DNA of 64,000 bases from Smittia aterrima (Eukaryota; Arthropoda; Insecta; Diptera; Chironomidae). Position numbers and translations under genes: made by a program. The number at the start of each line of letters is the position of its first letter. Within the stretch, counting starts at the first letter, position 1. Below, in pieces: positions 1-9,059 of the stretch. The DNA is taken from assembly GCA_033063855.1 (NCBI GenBank), contig CP093831.1:27590001-27654000 (forward strand), given 5' to 3'. The notes beneath the pieces are model-generated. The model was not told where the DNA came from. It worked only from the letters and a program-made list of their open reading frames with translations, and ran no database searches.

Positions 1-1015
1 GCTCTAATTTTCTTTCCTCCGTTTGGCTTTTGTGTTGTCAATTTCTTTGCTTCATTAGTCGCGAGATGAGTCTGAGAATAAAAGCGAGTCACGTAATCTT
101 CTGTTTGCGCAACGAAAAGAAAAAAAAATAAGTGCAAGTGAGGAATTGCATCGAGAAATTCCCACACAAGTTGAACCGAAATTACGTTCAAAAATTGGAT
201 CAACAACTATCGCGTGAAAATACCACGCAGGGAGATATTCGATCGAATTATCTTTGCGGCCTCGTTCTGATAATTCAAGACTTTCAGTTGATCTTTCCCT
301 CATTTCCTTGCCTCTCTCTCTCAATTATTTGTGGATCACTCGAGGACACTTTCATTGGCTTTGCGAGATTCATCGATGAAAAATTGCGAGCGAACGACAG
401 TTTACCTTGCAATACTTTAATAGCAGCTCATTATTTTTATTGGTACATGCATTTTAAAGCGCTTAACGTTGTTATTGTTACGCCACACATGCATCACTTT
501 TATTTTTCATCGCGCTTTCGTTGGAGTTTAAAGAAATTGTGCACTTATTGCCCTCATCGCCTTCTCTCGGCTTCGAATCGCTGAAGGAGAGTTACAGTTT
601 CAATGCGCTTTGAACATGAATGAACTGAGCAGAGCAGAAGTTATGCAACGAGCTCCGTAGATGCATAAATCAATGCACATAATTCTTTGATACGATTTTC
701 CTCTCTCTCTCGACTCTCGCTCCAATTTATCGTTGCTTGCTCCATATTTCGACCTGCATTGAAACAGTTTTCACTTTCACTCGGGCCACGACTTCTCATC
801 GCCATTAGTTTTGTGTCTTTCCTCCATTTGTTGCATAATCGATCATCGCAAGTGGACATGAATGTCCTGGAATTAAGCTAAGGTGACAGTAAAAATGTTA
901 ATTGCATTCCAAAGCGAGTTTCGTTTTATTGCAACTTGTTGGCGGAGAATTGAGAATTGCAATATTAAAATGAAATACGAGCAAGCTCAACTTCAACTTC
1001 CTGGTCGCGTTGACT
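1..1015. other. No gene recognised
   Basis: I see no convincing gene here. The longest open stretch on the + strand (132-584) has no recognisable domain, no conserved motif and a composition like the surrounding non-coding DNA. From about 1016 the sequence becomes a copy of the block that precedes the other LRR-BTB genes. Confidence 0.5.
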
Positions 1016-1615
1016 TTAAAATATTTCGTTGAATGAGAGACGAGAAACTTCTCACGATTAGAATTCATTTGCTGATCCAAATGATTGAGATTCAATGTCA
1101 CAAGACTTCAGCCAACTCACAGAAAACTCAATTTTATTCTTTGTCGCCTCTTTACACTTCAGAAGCTTCGACAGTGAAAAGAAATCTCCAAAATCTTCTG
1201 ACCTAGTGCAACAAGATTCAAGATCATTGTCGTTTCATTAAATTTATTTCGAGCACAACTTAACCTTGAGCTTCCCTTCAAAAATCATCGAGACTCTTGG
1301 TCCAAGTACAACTTAAGATTTTAATTGCAGCCAATTATGGAAATGAGAGAGAAAAAATTTAATTTAAATTTTTTAAAAAATGATGCGAGGCTCAAGAAAT
1401 TTAATTTGCTTTATGGAATAATGAGAGCGAAAGGGAGGACAAAGTACATAACTGTTATCAATTCGACTTTTTCTCTCGCAAGTTGATTAACAGCGATTTG
1501 AAAAAGCGCTGAAGTCGACAATCTAAAAACAACCGTCCGACGGTTTGTGATTCATTTTTAATTGACGAGATAAAAAAAAGTGTCGCGACAAGTGAAAAAT
1601 TAAATTCAATTTGTT
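1016..1615 (+). promoter_or_regulatory. Upstream block of LRR-BTB copy 1 (duplicated unit)
   Basis: This block is closely matched by 4205-4752 upstream of the second gene, and in scrambled form by 7340-7880. It ends directly at the ATG of copy 1. It contains the 15-bp inverted repeat AACCGTCCGACGGTT at about 1530-1547, some 70 bp before the start codon; the same element occurs before the copy at 14044. A run around 1490-1520 (GATTAACAGCGAT, then an AAGCGCTGAAGTCGAC-like string) recurs before most copies. Function as a promoter is inferred from position and conservation; no TATA box is evident. Confidence 0.55.
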
Positions 1616-2725
1616 ATGAACATCAATTGCGAGTTTTTAAATTCTTCTATTCATTTAGAGAAGACTTACATGTGCCACATAAACAATGCATCAATAACAG
1701 AGAAGGATCACAAGATTAAAAAATTTAAAGGAGTTCACGAACCAGGAAAAACTAACAATGACGTCAAATGCGTTTACTTCAATCAAACAGACGTGAAGTA
1801 TTTTCCTCGAGGTCTCCACAATCATTTTCATAATCTCACTCATTTGACTATTGATGGCTGTGGGATCAAGGAAATTTCGAAAAATGATTTGGAAGGACTC
1901 AAGAAACTTGTTAGTCTTTCTATTGACAGTGATCAATTGACTTCATTGCCCGATGATTTGTTAACCAAAATGCCACATTTACAATTTGTTTCGCTTAAAG
2001 GCAATAACATCAAGTTCGCATCATCGGAACTTTTAAAACCTTTGCTTGGAAGAGAAAATGTTGGTGTTTTTCTTTGGGACAACATTTATGCTGGATTCTC
2101 TCCACAAGATCGAATTTACGCCAAACCTCTTGAAGAGCTTATGAAGTTGATCGACGAAAAGTGCACCAAACAAATTCTACCAAATGTTCCTGATTCCGTT
2201 GACTTCAACCCAAAACTAAAAGAAATGTGGCTCACCGGAAAGTTCTCTGACCTCACCATCACCGCCGGAGATAAGAACTTCAAAGTCCACAAAGCAGTTT
2301 TGGGAATGAATAACGAAGTGTTCGCTAAAATCTTTGAAGATCAAAGCGAGGCAACTGAAATAAAACTTCCAGACCTTTCGTCGAAATCTGTTGAAGCTTT
2401 GCTCAAATTCATTTACACAAACGAAACCTTAAAAAAAGGAAACGCAATGGAAAACTTTGAAATTGCCAACAAATTCAAAGTTGCAGCAATGAAAACGAAA
2501 TACGAGAAAATTATTTGCGACCAAGTTACCGATGCGAACGCCTGGGAAACTTTCTTGTTTGCTCATCGATTCTCATCTCAACTTCTAAAAGAAAAAGCTT
2601 TTCGTCTGATTGTGAAGAAAATTCCTGAGGAACTGCCTGACAAACTCATGGACAATCCCGAGAAATTGAAAACTCTGATCGATGCTCGAAGAGTTTACGA
2701 AGAAATTTTGGCAAAATTCAAATGA
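1616..2725 (+). CDS. LRR-BTB fusion protein, copy 1 (369 aa)
   Basis: Intronless gene with an N-terminal leucine-rich-repeat region and a C-terminal BTB/POZ domain. Residues 1-50 form a cap with paired cysteines (C5, C20) like that of secreted dipteran LRR proteins, yet no signal peptide precedes it. LRRs run from about 50 to 155, with spaced motifs such as FPRGL, LTSLPDDLL and a MPHL repeat. The BTB domain spans about 201-305 and opens with KLKEMWLTGKFSDLTI, followed by FKVHKAVLGMNNEVFAKIF, which resembles SPOP-type BTBs. A short helical BACK-like tail follows (306-369). Family knowledge says such BTB proteins usually recruit substrates to Cullin-3; that this protein does so is inference. 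The ATG is fixed by alignment with the other copies. This is the best preserved of the two copies at the start of the array. Confidence 0.85.
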   Translation: MNINCEFLNSSIHLEKTYMCHINNASITEKDHKIKKFKGVHEPGKTNNDVKCVYFNQTDVKYFPRGLHNHFHNLTHLTIDGCGIKEISKNDLEGLKKLVSLSIDSDQLTSLPDDLLTKMPHLQFVSLKGNNIKFASSELLKPLLGRENVGVFLWDNIYAGFSPQDRIYAKPLEELMKLIDEKCTKQILPNVPDSVDFNPKLKEMWLTGKFSDLTITAGDKNFKVHKAVLGMNNEVFAKIFEDQSEATEIKLPDLSSKSVEALLKFIYTNETLKKGNAMENFEIANKFKVAAMKTKYEKIICDQVTDANAWETFLFAHRFSSQLLKEKAFRLIVKKIPEELPDKLMDNPEKLKTLIDARRVYEEILAKFK

Positions 2726-2989
2726 ACATTTAAATAGGGACATGTAATTTGCAAGGAATTATATATATTGCTTGTGATAAAACCTAACTCTTGTCTCAGA
2801 AAATTGTCTAAATACAAAGAATTTTATCAAAAGGGTTTTAATTGAATCAATTTTAAGCAATGTTTCCTATTTTTCATTCGACAAAAGTTGAAAACAAAAG
2901 TCAAACAAAGATTAAAACAACAAAATAAACTTTTCCACAAAAAAAAATGATTTCTTTTAATTTACAAAACTTGTAAATATTTAATCATA

Positions 2990-3520
2990 ATTATATCTTA
3001 ATTCCTACAAATGTATATAATTATATACAAATATTTACAATTATATACAAGTATTTACAATTATATACAATTATTTACAAATATATATACAAATATTTAC
3101 AATTATATACAATTATTTACAAATATATATACAAATATTTACAATTATATACAATTATTTACAATTTTATACAAATATTTACAAATATATTTACAATTAT
3201 ATACAATTATTTACAATTATTTACAATTATATACAATTATTTACAATTATATACAATTATTTACAATTATATACAATTATTTACAATTATATACAATTAT
3301 TTACAATTATATACAATTATTTACAAATATATATACAAATATTTACAATTATATACAATTATTCACAATTTTATACAAATATTTACAAAAACATAAACAA
3401 ATATTTACAATTATATACAATTATTTACATATATATATACAAATATTTACAAATATATATACAATTATTTACAATTATATACAAATATTTACAAATATAT
3501 ACAATAATAATAAGAATTGG
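2990..3520. repeat. AT-rich 20-bp minisatellite
   Basis: Tandem repeats of a unit close to ACAATTATATACAATTATTT (20 bp), most regular at about 3195-3320, with variants containing AAATATATATACAA. The array is stop-free in one frame for nearly 190 codons, but only because of its composition. A shorter copy follows the second gene (about 6120-6310) and a corrupted one lies at about 9450-9960. It therefore belongs to the duplicated unit. Confidence 0.85.
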
Positions 3521-3534
3521 CTTGATCTGAAATT

Positions 3535-3735
3535 CTGTCTATGCTTCCTTCTTTCCTTCTGTCCTTCTGTGGCGTGACGCTCGACTTTAGCGCAACTGGT
3601 GGCGAAATATGAACTAAGCGTCGCTGTGCATGAACCCAAAACTCGGGAAAACTTCGGGGAATTTTTGGAAAAAGTCGGGAAAACTTGAGATTCGACTCAA
3701 CGGGCGGCAAAGCCGGGGTAAACTAGTTATATAAC
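3535..3735. repeat. GC-richer dispersed block following the minisatellite
   Basis: A block of about 190 bp, clearly richer in GC than its flanks. It includes GTGGCGTGACGCTCGACTTT, AACTAAGCGTCGCTGTGCAT and ACGGGCGGCAAAGCCGGGG. It recurs in part at about 6590-6700 and in full but corrupted form at about 10080-10300. It could be the remnant of a small transposable element carried by the duplications; I found no terminal repeats or target duplication that would identify it. Confidence 0.6.
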
Positions 3736-4200
3736 TCAAGAAATTGATAACTCAAGAAAATGTTTCAAGTCTCACAATTTCATTTCGCATTCCAGTAAAA
3801 GATTCTAAAACAAAATCATGAGAAGAATTGAGATTGTCCGACTCACGTTTCATTGAAAGTGTAAAATTTATTTTTTCCTGAGCAGTTTTATTGAAATTTA
3901 TTCTTCTCCTTCGAAGATCAATGAAAATACTTTTCCTTTGTAATTCGTTCCATGAAAGTCAAAGTTAATTACAGAATTTCAATATTTTTCAAAATTAAAT
4001 AAATGAAGATAAGAAAAATTTATATTTCCTTTCATAAAAAGAGAATCGAATGAAGATATTTATTTCCCTTTAATCGATTGCCTGAGACTTTAATTTACAT
4101 GCGATCTCACAACTCAAATTGATCGCTCGCTGCCAACGATTCCAATTAATTGTTCTTATAAATATTCTGAGCATGAGTCGATCGTAAACCTCTTTCGTTT
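3736..4200. repeat. Tail block of the duplicated unit
   Basis: Non-coding block that is repeated nearly base for base at 15165-15625 and, mixed with other sequence, at about 6850-7330 and 10450-10930. It ends at the string GAGCATGAGTCGATCGTAAA in all copies. It sits between the GC-richer block and the next upstream block. I see no gene in it. Confidence 0.7.
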
Positions 4201-4204
4201 TATT

Positions 4205-4752
4205 AAAATATTTCGTTGAATAAGAGACGAGAAACTTCTTACGATTAGAATTCATTTGGTGATCCAAATGATTGAGATTCAATGTCACCAAAACTTCAGC
4301 CAACTCACAGAAAACTCAATTTCATTCTTTTCTTTGTCGCCTCTTTACAGAAGCTTCGACAGTGAAAAGAAATCTCCAAAATCTTCTGACCTAGTGCAAC
4401 AAGATTCAAGATCATTGTCGTCTCATTAAATTTATTTCGAGCACAACTTAACCTTGAGCTTCCCTTCAAAAATCATCGAAACTCTTGGTCCAAGTACAAC
4501 TTAAGATTTTAATTGCAGCCAGTTATGGAAATGAGAGAGAAAAAATGATGCGAGGCTCAAGAAATTTAATTTGCTTTATGGAATAATGAGAGCGAAAGGA
4601 AGGACAAAGTACATAACTGTTATCAATTCGACTTTTTCTCTCGCAAGTTGATTAACAGCGATCTGAAACAGCGCTGAGGTCGACAATCTATTGCGATTCA
4701 TTTTTAATTGAAAAAAGTGTCGCGACAAGTGAAAAATTAAATTCAGTTCAAC
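4205..4752 (+). promoter_or_regulatory. Upstream block of LRR-BTB copy 2
   Basis: Matches 1018-1615 closely but lacks the AACCGT...ACGGTT inverted repeat: here the string GTCGACAATCTATTGCGATT runs straight on. The deletion distinguishes copies 2, 3 and 5 from copies 1 and 6, so two promoter types exist in the array. Confidence 0.55.
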
Positions 4753-5861
4753 ATGGAGATCAATTGCGAGTTTTACAAATTGTTGGACTACAGATGTGAC
4801 ATCTACGAAGCTAATATAACTGAGAAAGATCATGTGATTAAAAAATTCAAAGGAAATCACGAATCAGGAAAAAGTCACAAAGACGTCCAAATGGTTGTCT
4901 TCTGGAACGCAAATGTGAATTATTTTCCTCGAGGTCTCGAAAAGCATTTTCCTAATCTTGCTGATTTAAAAATAAGTTTTTGTGGAATCAGAGAAATCAC
5001 AAAATCTGATTTAAAAGGACTCGAGGGGCTAGTTAGCTTTGCTATTAACTCTTGTCACTTGACATCATTGCCCGATGACTTGTTCACCGAAATGCCAAAT
5101 TTACGAGAAGTCAACTTCTCTGAAAACGAAATTGAGTTCGCATCTTCTGAACTTTTAAAACCTTTGCTTGGAAGAGAAAATGTTAAAGTGGATCTTTCGA
5201 GGACAACATTTGTGCGTGGTTTTGGTCAGGATTCTTACCTATCACAGTTCGTTCTTTAAAATCATTTGAAGAGCTGATGGAGTTGATCGACGAAAAGTAC
5301 ACCAAACCAATTCCCCCAAATATTCCTGATCCCGTTGACTTCAATCCAAAACTAAAAGAAATGTGGCTCACCGGAAAGTTCTCTGACCTCACCATCATCG
5401 CAGGAGATAAGAACTTCAAAGTCCACAAAGCTGTTCTGGGAATGAATAACGAAGTGTTCGCTAAAATCTTTGAGGATCAAACCGAGGCAACTGAAATAAA
5501 ACTTCCAGACCATTCGTCGAAATCTGTTGAAGCTCTGCTCAAATTCATTTACACAAATGAATTCTCAAAAGATGGAGACGAAAAGGATAACTTTGACATT
5601 GCTGATAAATTCAAAGTTGCCGCAATGAAAACGATTTACGAGAAAATTATTTTCGAGCAACTAAACGATGCGAACGCCTGGGAAACTTTCTTGTTTGCTC
5701 ATCGATTCTCATCTCAACTGCTAAAGGAAAAAGCTTTTCATCTGATTGTGAAGAAAATTCCAGAGAAAGTTTCAGAGAAACTCATGGAAGATCCCGAGAA
5801 CTTGAAGAAGCTGATTGATACTCGAAGAGTTTACGACGAAATTTTGGCAAAATTCAAATGA
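4753..5861 (+). pseudogene. LRR-BTB copy 2, frameshifted
   Basis: Nearly identical to the intact copy at 7881 for both the LRR half (4753-5170) and the BTB half (5277-5861). Between them, around 5185-5235, the linker differs: the frame shifts and ends at a stop at 5257-5259, while the BTB half stays open in another frame from a methionine at 5277. Two readings are possible: a real pseudogene, or an assembly error, since the next copy is almost identical and is surrounded by sequence that looks like a faulty consensus. The BTB half alone would still give a 194-residue BTB protein. Confidence 0.75.
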
Positions 5862-6309
5862 ACATTTAAATAGGGACATGTAATTTGCAAGAAATTATAT
5901 ATAATGTTTGTGATAAAACCTAACTCTTGTCTCAGAAAATTGTCTAAATACAAAGAATTTTATCAAAAGGGTTTTAATTGAATCAATTTTAACCAATGTT
6001 TCCTATTTTTCATCCGAAAAAAGTTGAATACAACAGTCAAATAAAGATTAAATTTAATAACAAAATAAACTTTTCCACAAAAAAAAATGAATTCTTTTAA
6101 ATTACAAAACTTGTAAATATTTAATCATAATTATATCTCAATTCTTACAAATATATATAATTATTTATAAATGTATATAATTATATACAAATATTTACAA
6201 TTATAACAATTATTTACAATTATATACAATTATTTACAAATATATATACAAATATTTACAATTATATACAATTATTTACAATTATATACAATTATTTACA
6301 AATATATAT
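5862..6309. repeat. 3' flank and minisatellite of copy 2
   Basis: The first 250 bases match the 3' flank of copy 1 (2726-2990), including a likely poly-A signal region and an A-rich run. From about 6140 the same 20-bp AT minisatellite begins. It is clean to about 6310, then becomes irregular where the merged region starts. Confidence 0.7.
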
Positions 6310-7775
6310 ACAAATATTTACAATTTTGGATACAAATATTTACGCAATTATAGTACAATTATTTACGAAGTCTTCACAAATATTTACAATCTATATACAA
6401 TTATTTACAATTTTATACAAGGATATTTACGAAGATATGATTTACAATTGATATACAATTATTTAGGTCAATCTATATACTATTATTCTACAATTGACGT
6501 CATTGTTGACAATTATTTACAGTGAATATGCCATATACGAAATAGTTTACAAATATATACAATGCAATAATAAGAATTGGCTTGATCTGAAATTCTAGTT
6601 CTATGCTTCCTTCTTTCCTTCTGGACCTGTGGCGTGACGACAAAATGTTAAAGCGTAAAACTGGTGGCGAAATATGAACTAAGCGTCGCTGTGCATGATT
6701 ACTGGCCAGGAGAAAACAATTCATTAAACTCTCTTCTTGAGCTTTTAAAATTGATCGACGGGAAGTGCATCAAACCTGCGCTGCCAACTGCAAGTTGTCC
6801 TAAAACTTCTGTTCCCTTGAATTCCAATCCGAAACTCAAAGAAATGTGGCTCACTCAAGAAAATGTTCTCAAGTCTCACAATTTCATTTCGCAGGCGATA
6901 AGAAGATTCTAAAACAAAATCATGAGAAGAATTGAGATTGTCCGACTCACGTTTCATTGAAAGTGTAAAATTTATTTTTTCCTGAGCAGTTTTATTGAAA
7001 TTTATTCTTCTCCTTCGAAGATCAATGAAAATACTTTTCCTTTGTAATTCGTTCCATGAAAGTCAAAGTTGAAGCTTTGCTTACAGAATTTCAATATTTT
7101 TACACAAACGATTAATTATTCTCAATGAAGATGGAGACGCAAAGGGAAATCTTATATTTGCTAACATAATTCAAGAGAATCGCAATGAAAACGATATTTA
7201 TTTCCCTTTAATACGATTGCCTGAAATTAATTTACATGCGAGCAACTCAAACGATCGCTCGAACTGCCAACTGGATTCCAATTAACTTTCTTGTTCTTAT
7301 AAATATTCTGAGCATGAGTCGATCGTAAACCTCATTTCGTTTTATTAAAATGTTCGTTGAATAAGAGACGAGAAACTTCTTACGATTAGAATTCATTTGG
7401 TGATCCAAATGATTGAAGATTCAATGTCTGAAAACTTCAGCCAACTCACATGGAAGATCTTTTCTTTGTCGCCTCTTTACAGAAGCTTCGACAGTGAAAA
7501 GAAATCTCCAAAATCTTCTGACCTGAGCTTGCGCAACAAGAAATTTTATCAAAGAAATGAGAAAATTTAGTTTCGAGCACAACTTAACCTTGAGCTTGTT
7601 TCGAATTACTCTTTTGGTCCAAGTACAACGGCATTTAATTAACTTGCAGCCAGTTGATGGAAATGAGAGAGAAAAATGATTTTAAATTTAATTTGCAACC
7701 GAAATAATGAGAGCGAAAGGAAGCGACAAAGTAACAATAACTGTTATCAATTCTGACTTTTTGGTGACTCGCAAG
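6310..7775. other. Interleaved (chimeric-looking) sequence hiding an LRR-BTB 3' half
   Basis: This stretch reads as two sequences merged base by base. One is the ordinary minisatellite, GC block, tail block and upstream block order seen at 3300-4700. The other is the linker and BTB half of an LRR-BTB gene. The linker shows at 6720-6850 (LLELLKLIDGKC, then NPKLKEMWLT). BTB coding words then appear in correct order inside tail-block sequence: GTTGAAGCTTTGCT (7068), TTTACACAAACGA (7099), GATGGAGACGCAAAGG (7129), GCAATGAAAACGA (7181), AACTTTCTTGTTC (about 7285) and CATGGAAGATC (about 7450). Neither parent reads through. A faulty consensus of unlike reads is the simplest explanation. Confidence 0.7.
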
Positions 7776-7880
7776 TTGATTAACAGCGATCTGAAACAGC
7801 GCTGAGGTCGACAATCTATTGCGATTCATTTTTAATTGAAAAAAGTGTCGCGACAAGTGAAAAATTAAATTCAGTTCAAC

Positions 7881-9050
7881 ATGGAGATCAATTGCGAGTT
7901 TTACAAATTGTTGGACTACAGATGTGACATCTACGAAGCTAATATAACTGAGAAAGATCATGTGATTAAAAAATTCAAAGGAAATCACGAATCAGGAAAA
8001 AGTCACAAAGACGTCCAAATGGTTGTCTTCTGGAACGCAAATGTGAATTATTTTCCTCGAGGTCTCGAAAAGCATTTTCCTAATCTTGCTGATTTAAAAA
8101 TAAGTTTTTGTGGAATCAGAGAAATCACAAAATCTGATTTAAAAGGACTCGAGGGGCTAGTTAGCTTTGCTATTAACTCTTGTCACTTGACATCATTGCC
8201 CGATGACTTGTTCACCGAAATGCCAAATTTACGAGAAGTCAACTTCTCTGAAAACGAAATTGAGTTCGCATCTTCTGAATTTTTAAAACCTTTGCTTGGA
8301 AGAGAAAATGTTAAAGTGGATCTTCGAGGAAATAAGGCTCGAGGAAATAAGGGATGGTTTTGGCCAGGTGGAGGCGTTGTTTTGGGATTCTTACCTATCA
8401 CAGTTCGTTCTTTAAAATCATTTGAAGAGCTGATGGAGTTGATCGACGAAAAGTACACCAAACCAATTCCCCCAAATATTCCTGATCCCGTTGACTTCAA
8501 TCCAAAACTAAAAGAAATGTGGCTCACCGGAAAGTTCTCTGACCTCACCATCATCGCAGGAGATAAGAACTTCAAAGTTCACAAAGCAGTTTTAGGAATG
8601 AATAACGAAGTGTTCGCTAAAATCTTTGAGGATCAAACCGAGGCAACTGAAATAAAACTTCCAGACCATTCGTCGAAATCTGTTGAAGCTCTGCTCAAAT
8701 TCATTTACACAAATGAATTCTCAAAAGATGGAGACGAAAAGGATAACTTTGACATTGCTGATAAATTCAAAGTTGCCGCAATGAAAACGATTTACGAGAA
8801 AATTATTTTCGAGCAACTAAACGATGCGAACGCCTGGGAAACTTTCTTGTTCTCTCATCGACGTAAATCTCAACTTTTAAAAGAAAAAGCTTTTCATCTG
8901 ATTGTGAAGAAAATTCCAGAGAAAGTTTCAGAGAAACTCATGGAAGATCCCGAGAACTTGAAGAAGCTGATTGATACTCGAAGAGTTTACGACGAAATTT
9001 TGGCAAAATTCAACATGATTTTTACATGTTCTAAATATTGGTTGACATGA
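7881..9050 (+). CDS. LRR-BTB fusion protein, copy 3 (389 aa)
   Basis: Open copy of the LRR-BTB family, almost identical to copy 2 outside the linker. The LRR half covers about residues 1-150. The linker (about 150-175) carries a duplicated RGNKARGNK element and a Gly/Trp-rich stretch not found in the other copies. The BTB domain covers about 210-315. The usual end (LAKFK) is replaced by a read-through of about a dozen residues ending in KYWLT. A local block FSHRRKSQLL replaces FAHRFSSQLL of the siblings. Because both flanks look like merged consensus, some differences may be artefacts. Role as for copy 1: probable ubiquitin-ligase adaptor by domain type, unproven. Confidence 0.7.
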   Translation: MEINCEFYKLLDYRCDIYEANITEKDHVIKKFKGNHESGKSHKDVQMVVFWNANVNYFPRGLEKHFPNLADLKISFCGIREITKSDLKGLEGLVSFAINSCHLTSLPDDLFTEMPNLREVNFSENEIEFASSEFLKPLLGRENVKVDLRGNKARGNKGWFWPGGGVVLGFLPITVRSLKSFEELMELIDEKYTKPIPPNIPDPVDFNPKLKEMWLTGKFSDLTIIAGDKNFKVHKAVLGMNNEVFAKIFEDQTEATEIKLPDHSSKSVEALLKFIYTNEFSKDGDEKDNFDIADKFKVAAMKTIYEKIIFEQLNDANAWETFLFSHRRKSQLLKEKAFHLIVKKIPEKVSEKLMEDPENLKKLIDTRRVYDEILAKFNMIFTCSKYWLT

Positions 9051-9059
9051 ACCAATAAA

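Noticed and set aside
132..584. 150-codon open frame near the window start
   Set aside because: No domain, no coding-like bias against the flanks, no paralogue in the array.
3011..3577. Long Tyr/Ile/Asn-rich open frame on the + strand
   Set aside because: It is the 20-bp AT minisatellite read as protein. The unit is not a multiple of three and lacks stops only because of its composition.
6664..6912. Open frame with an LRR-BTB linker followed by unrelated residues
   Set aside because: Lies in the merged stretch. Its second half is tail-block DNA, so it is not a real gene end.
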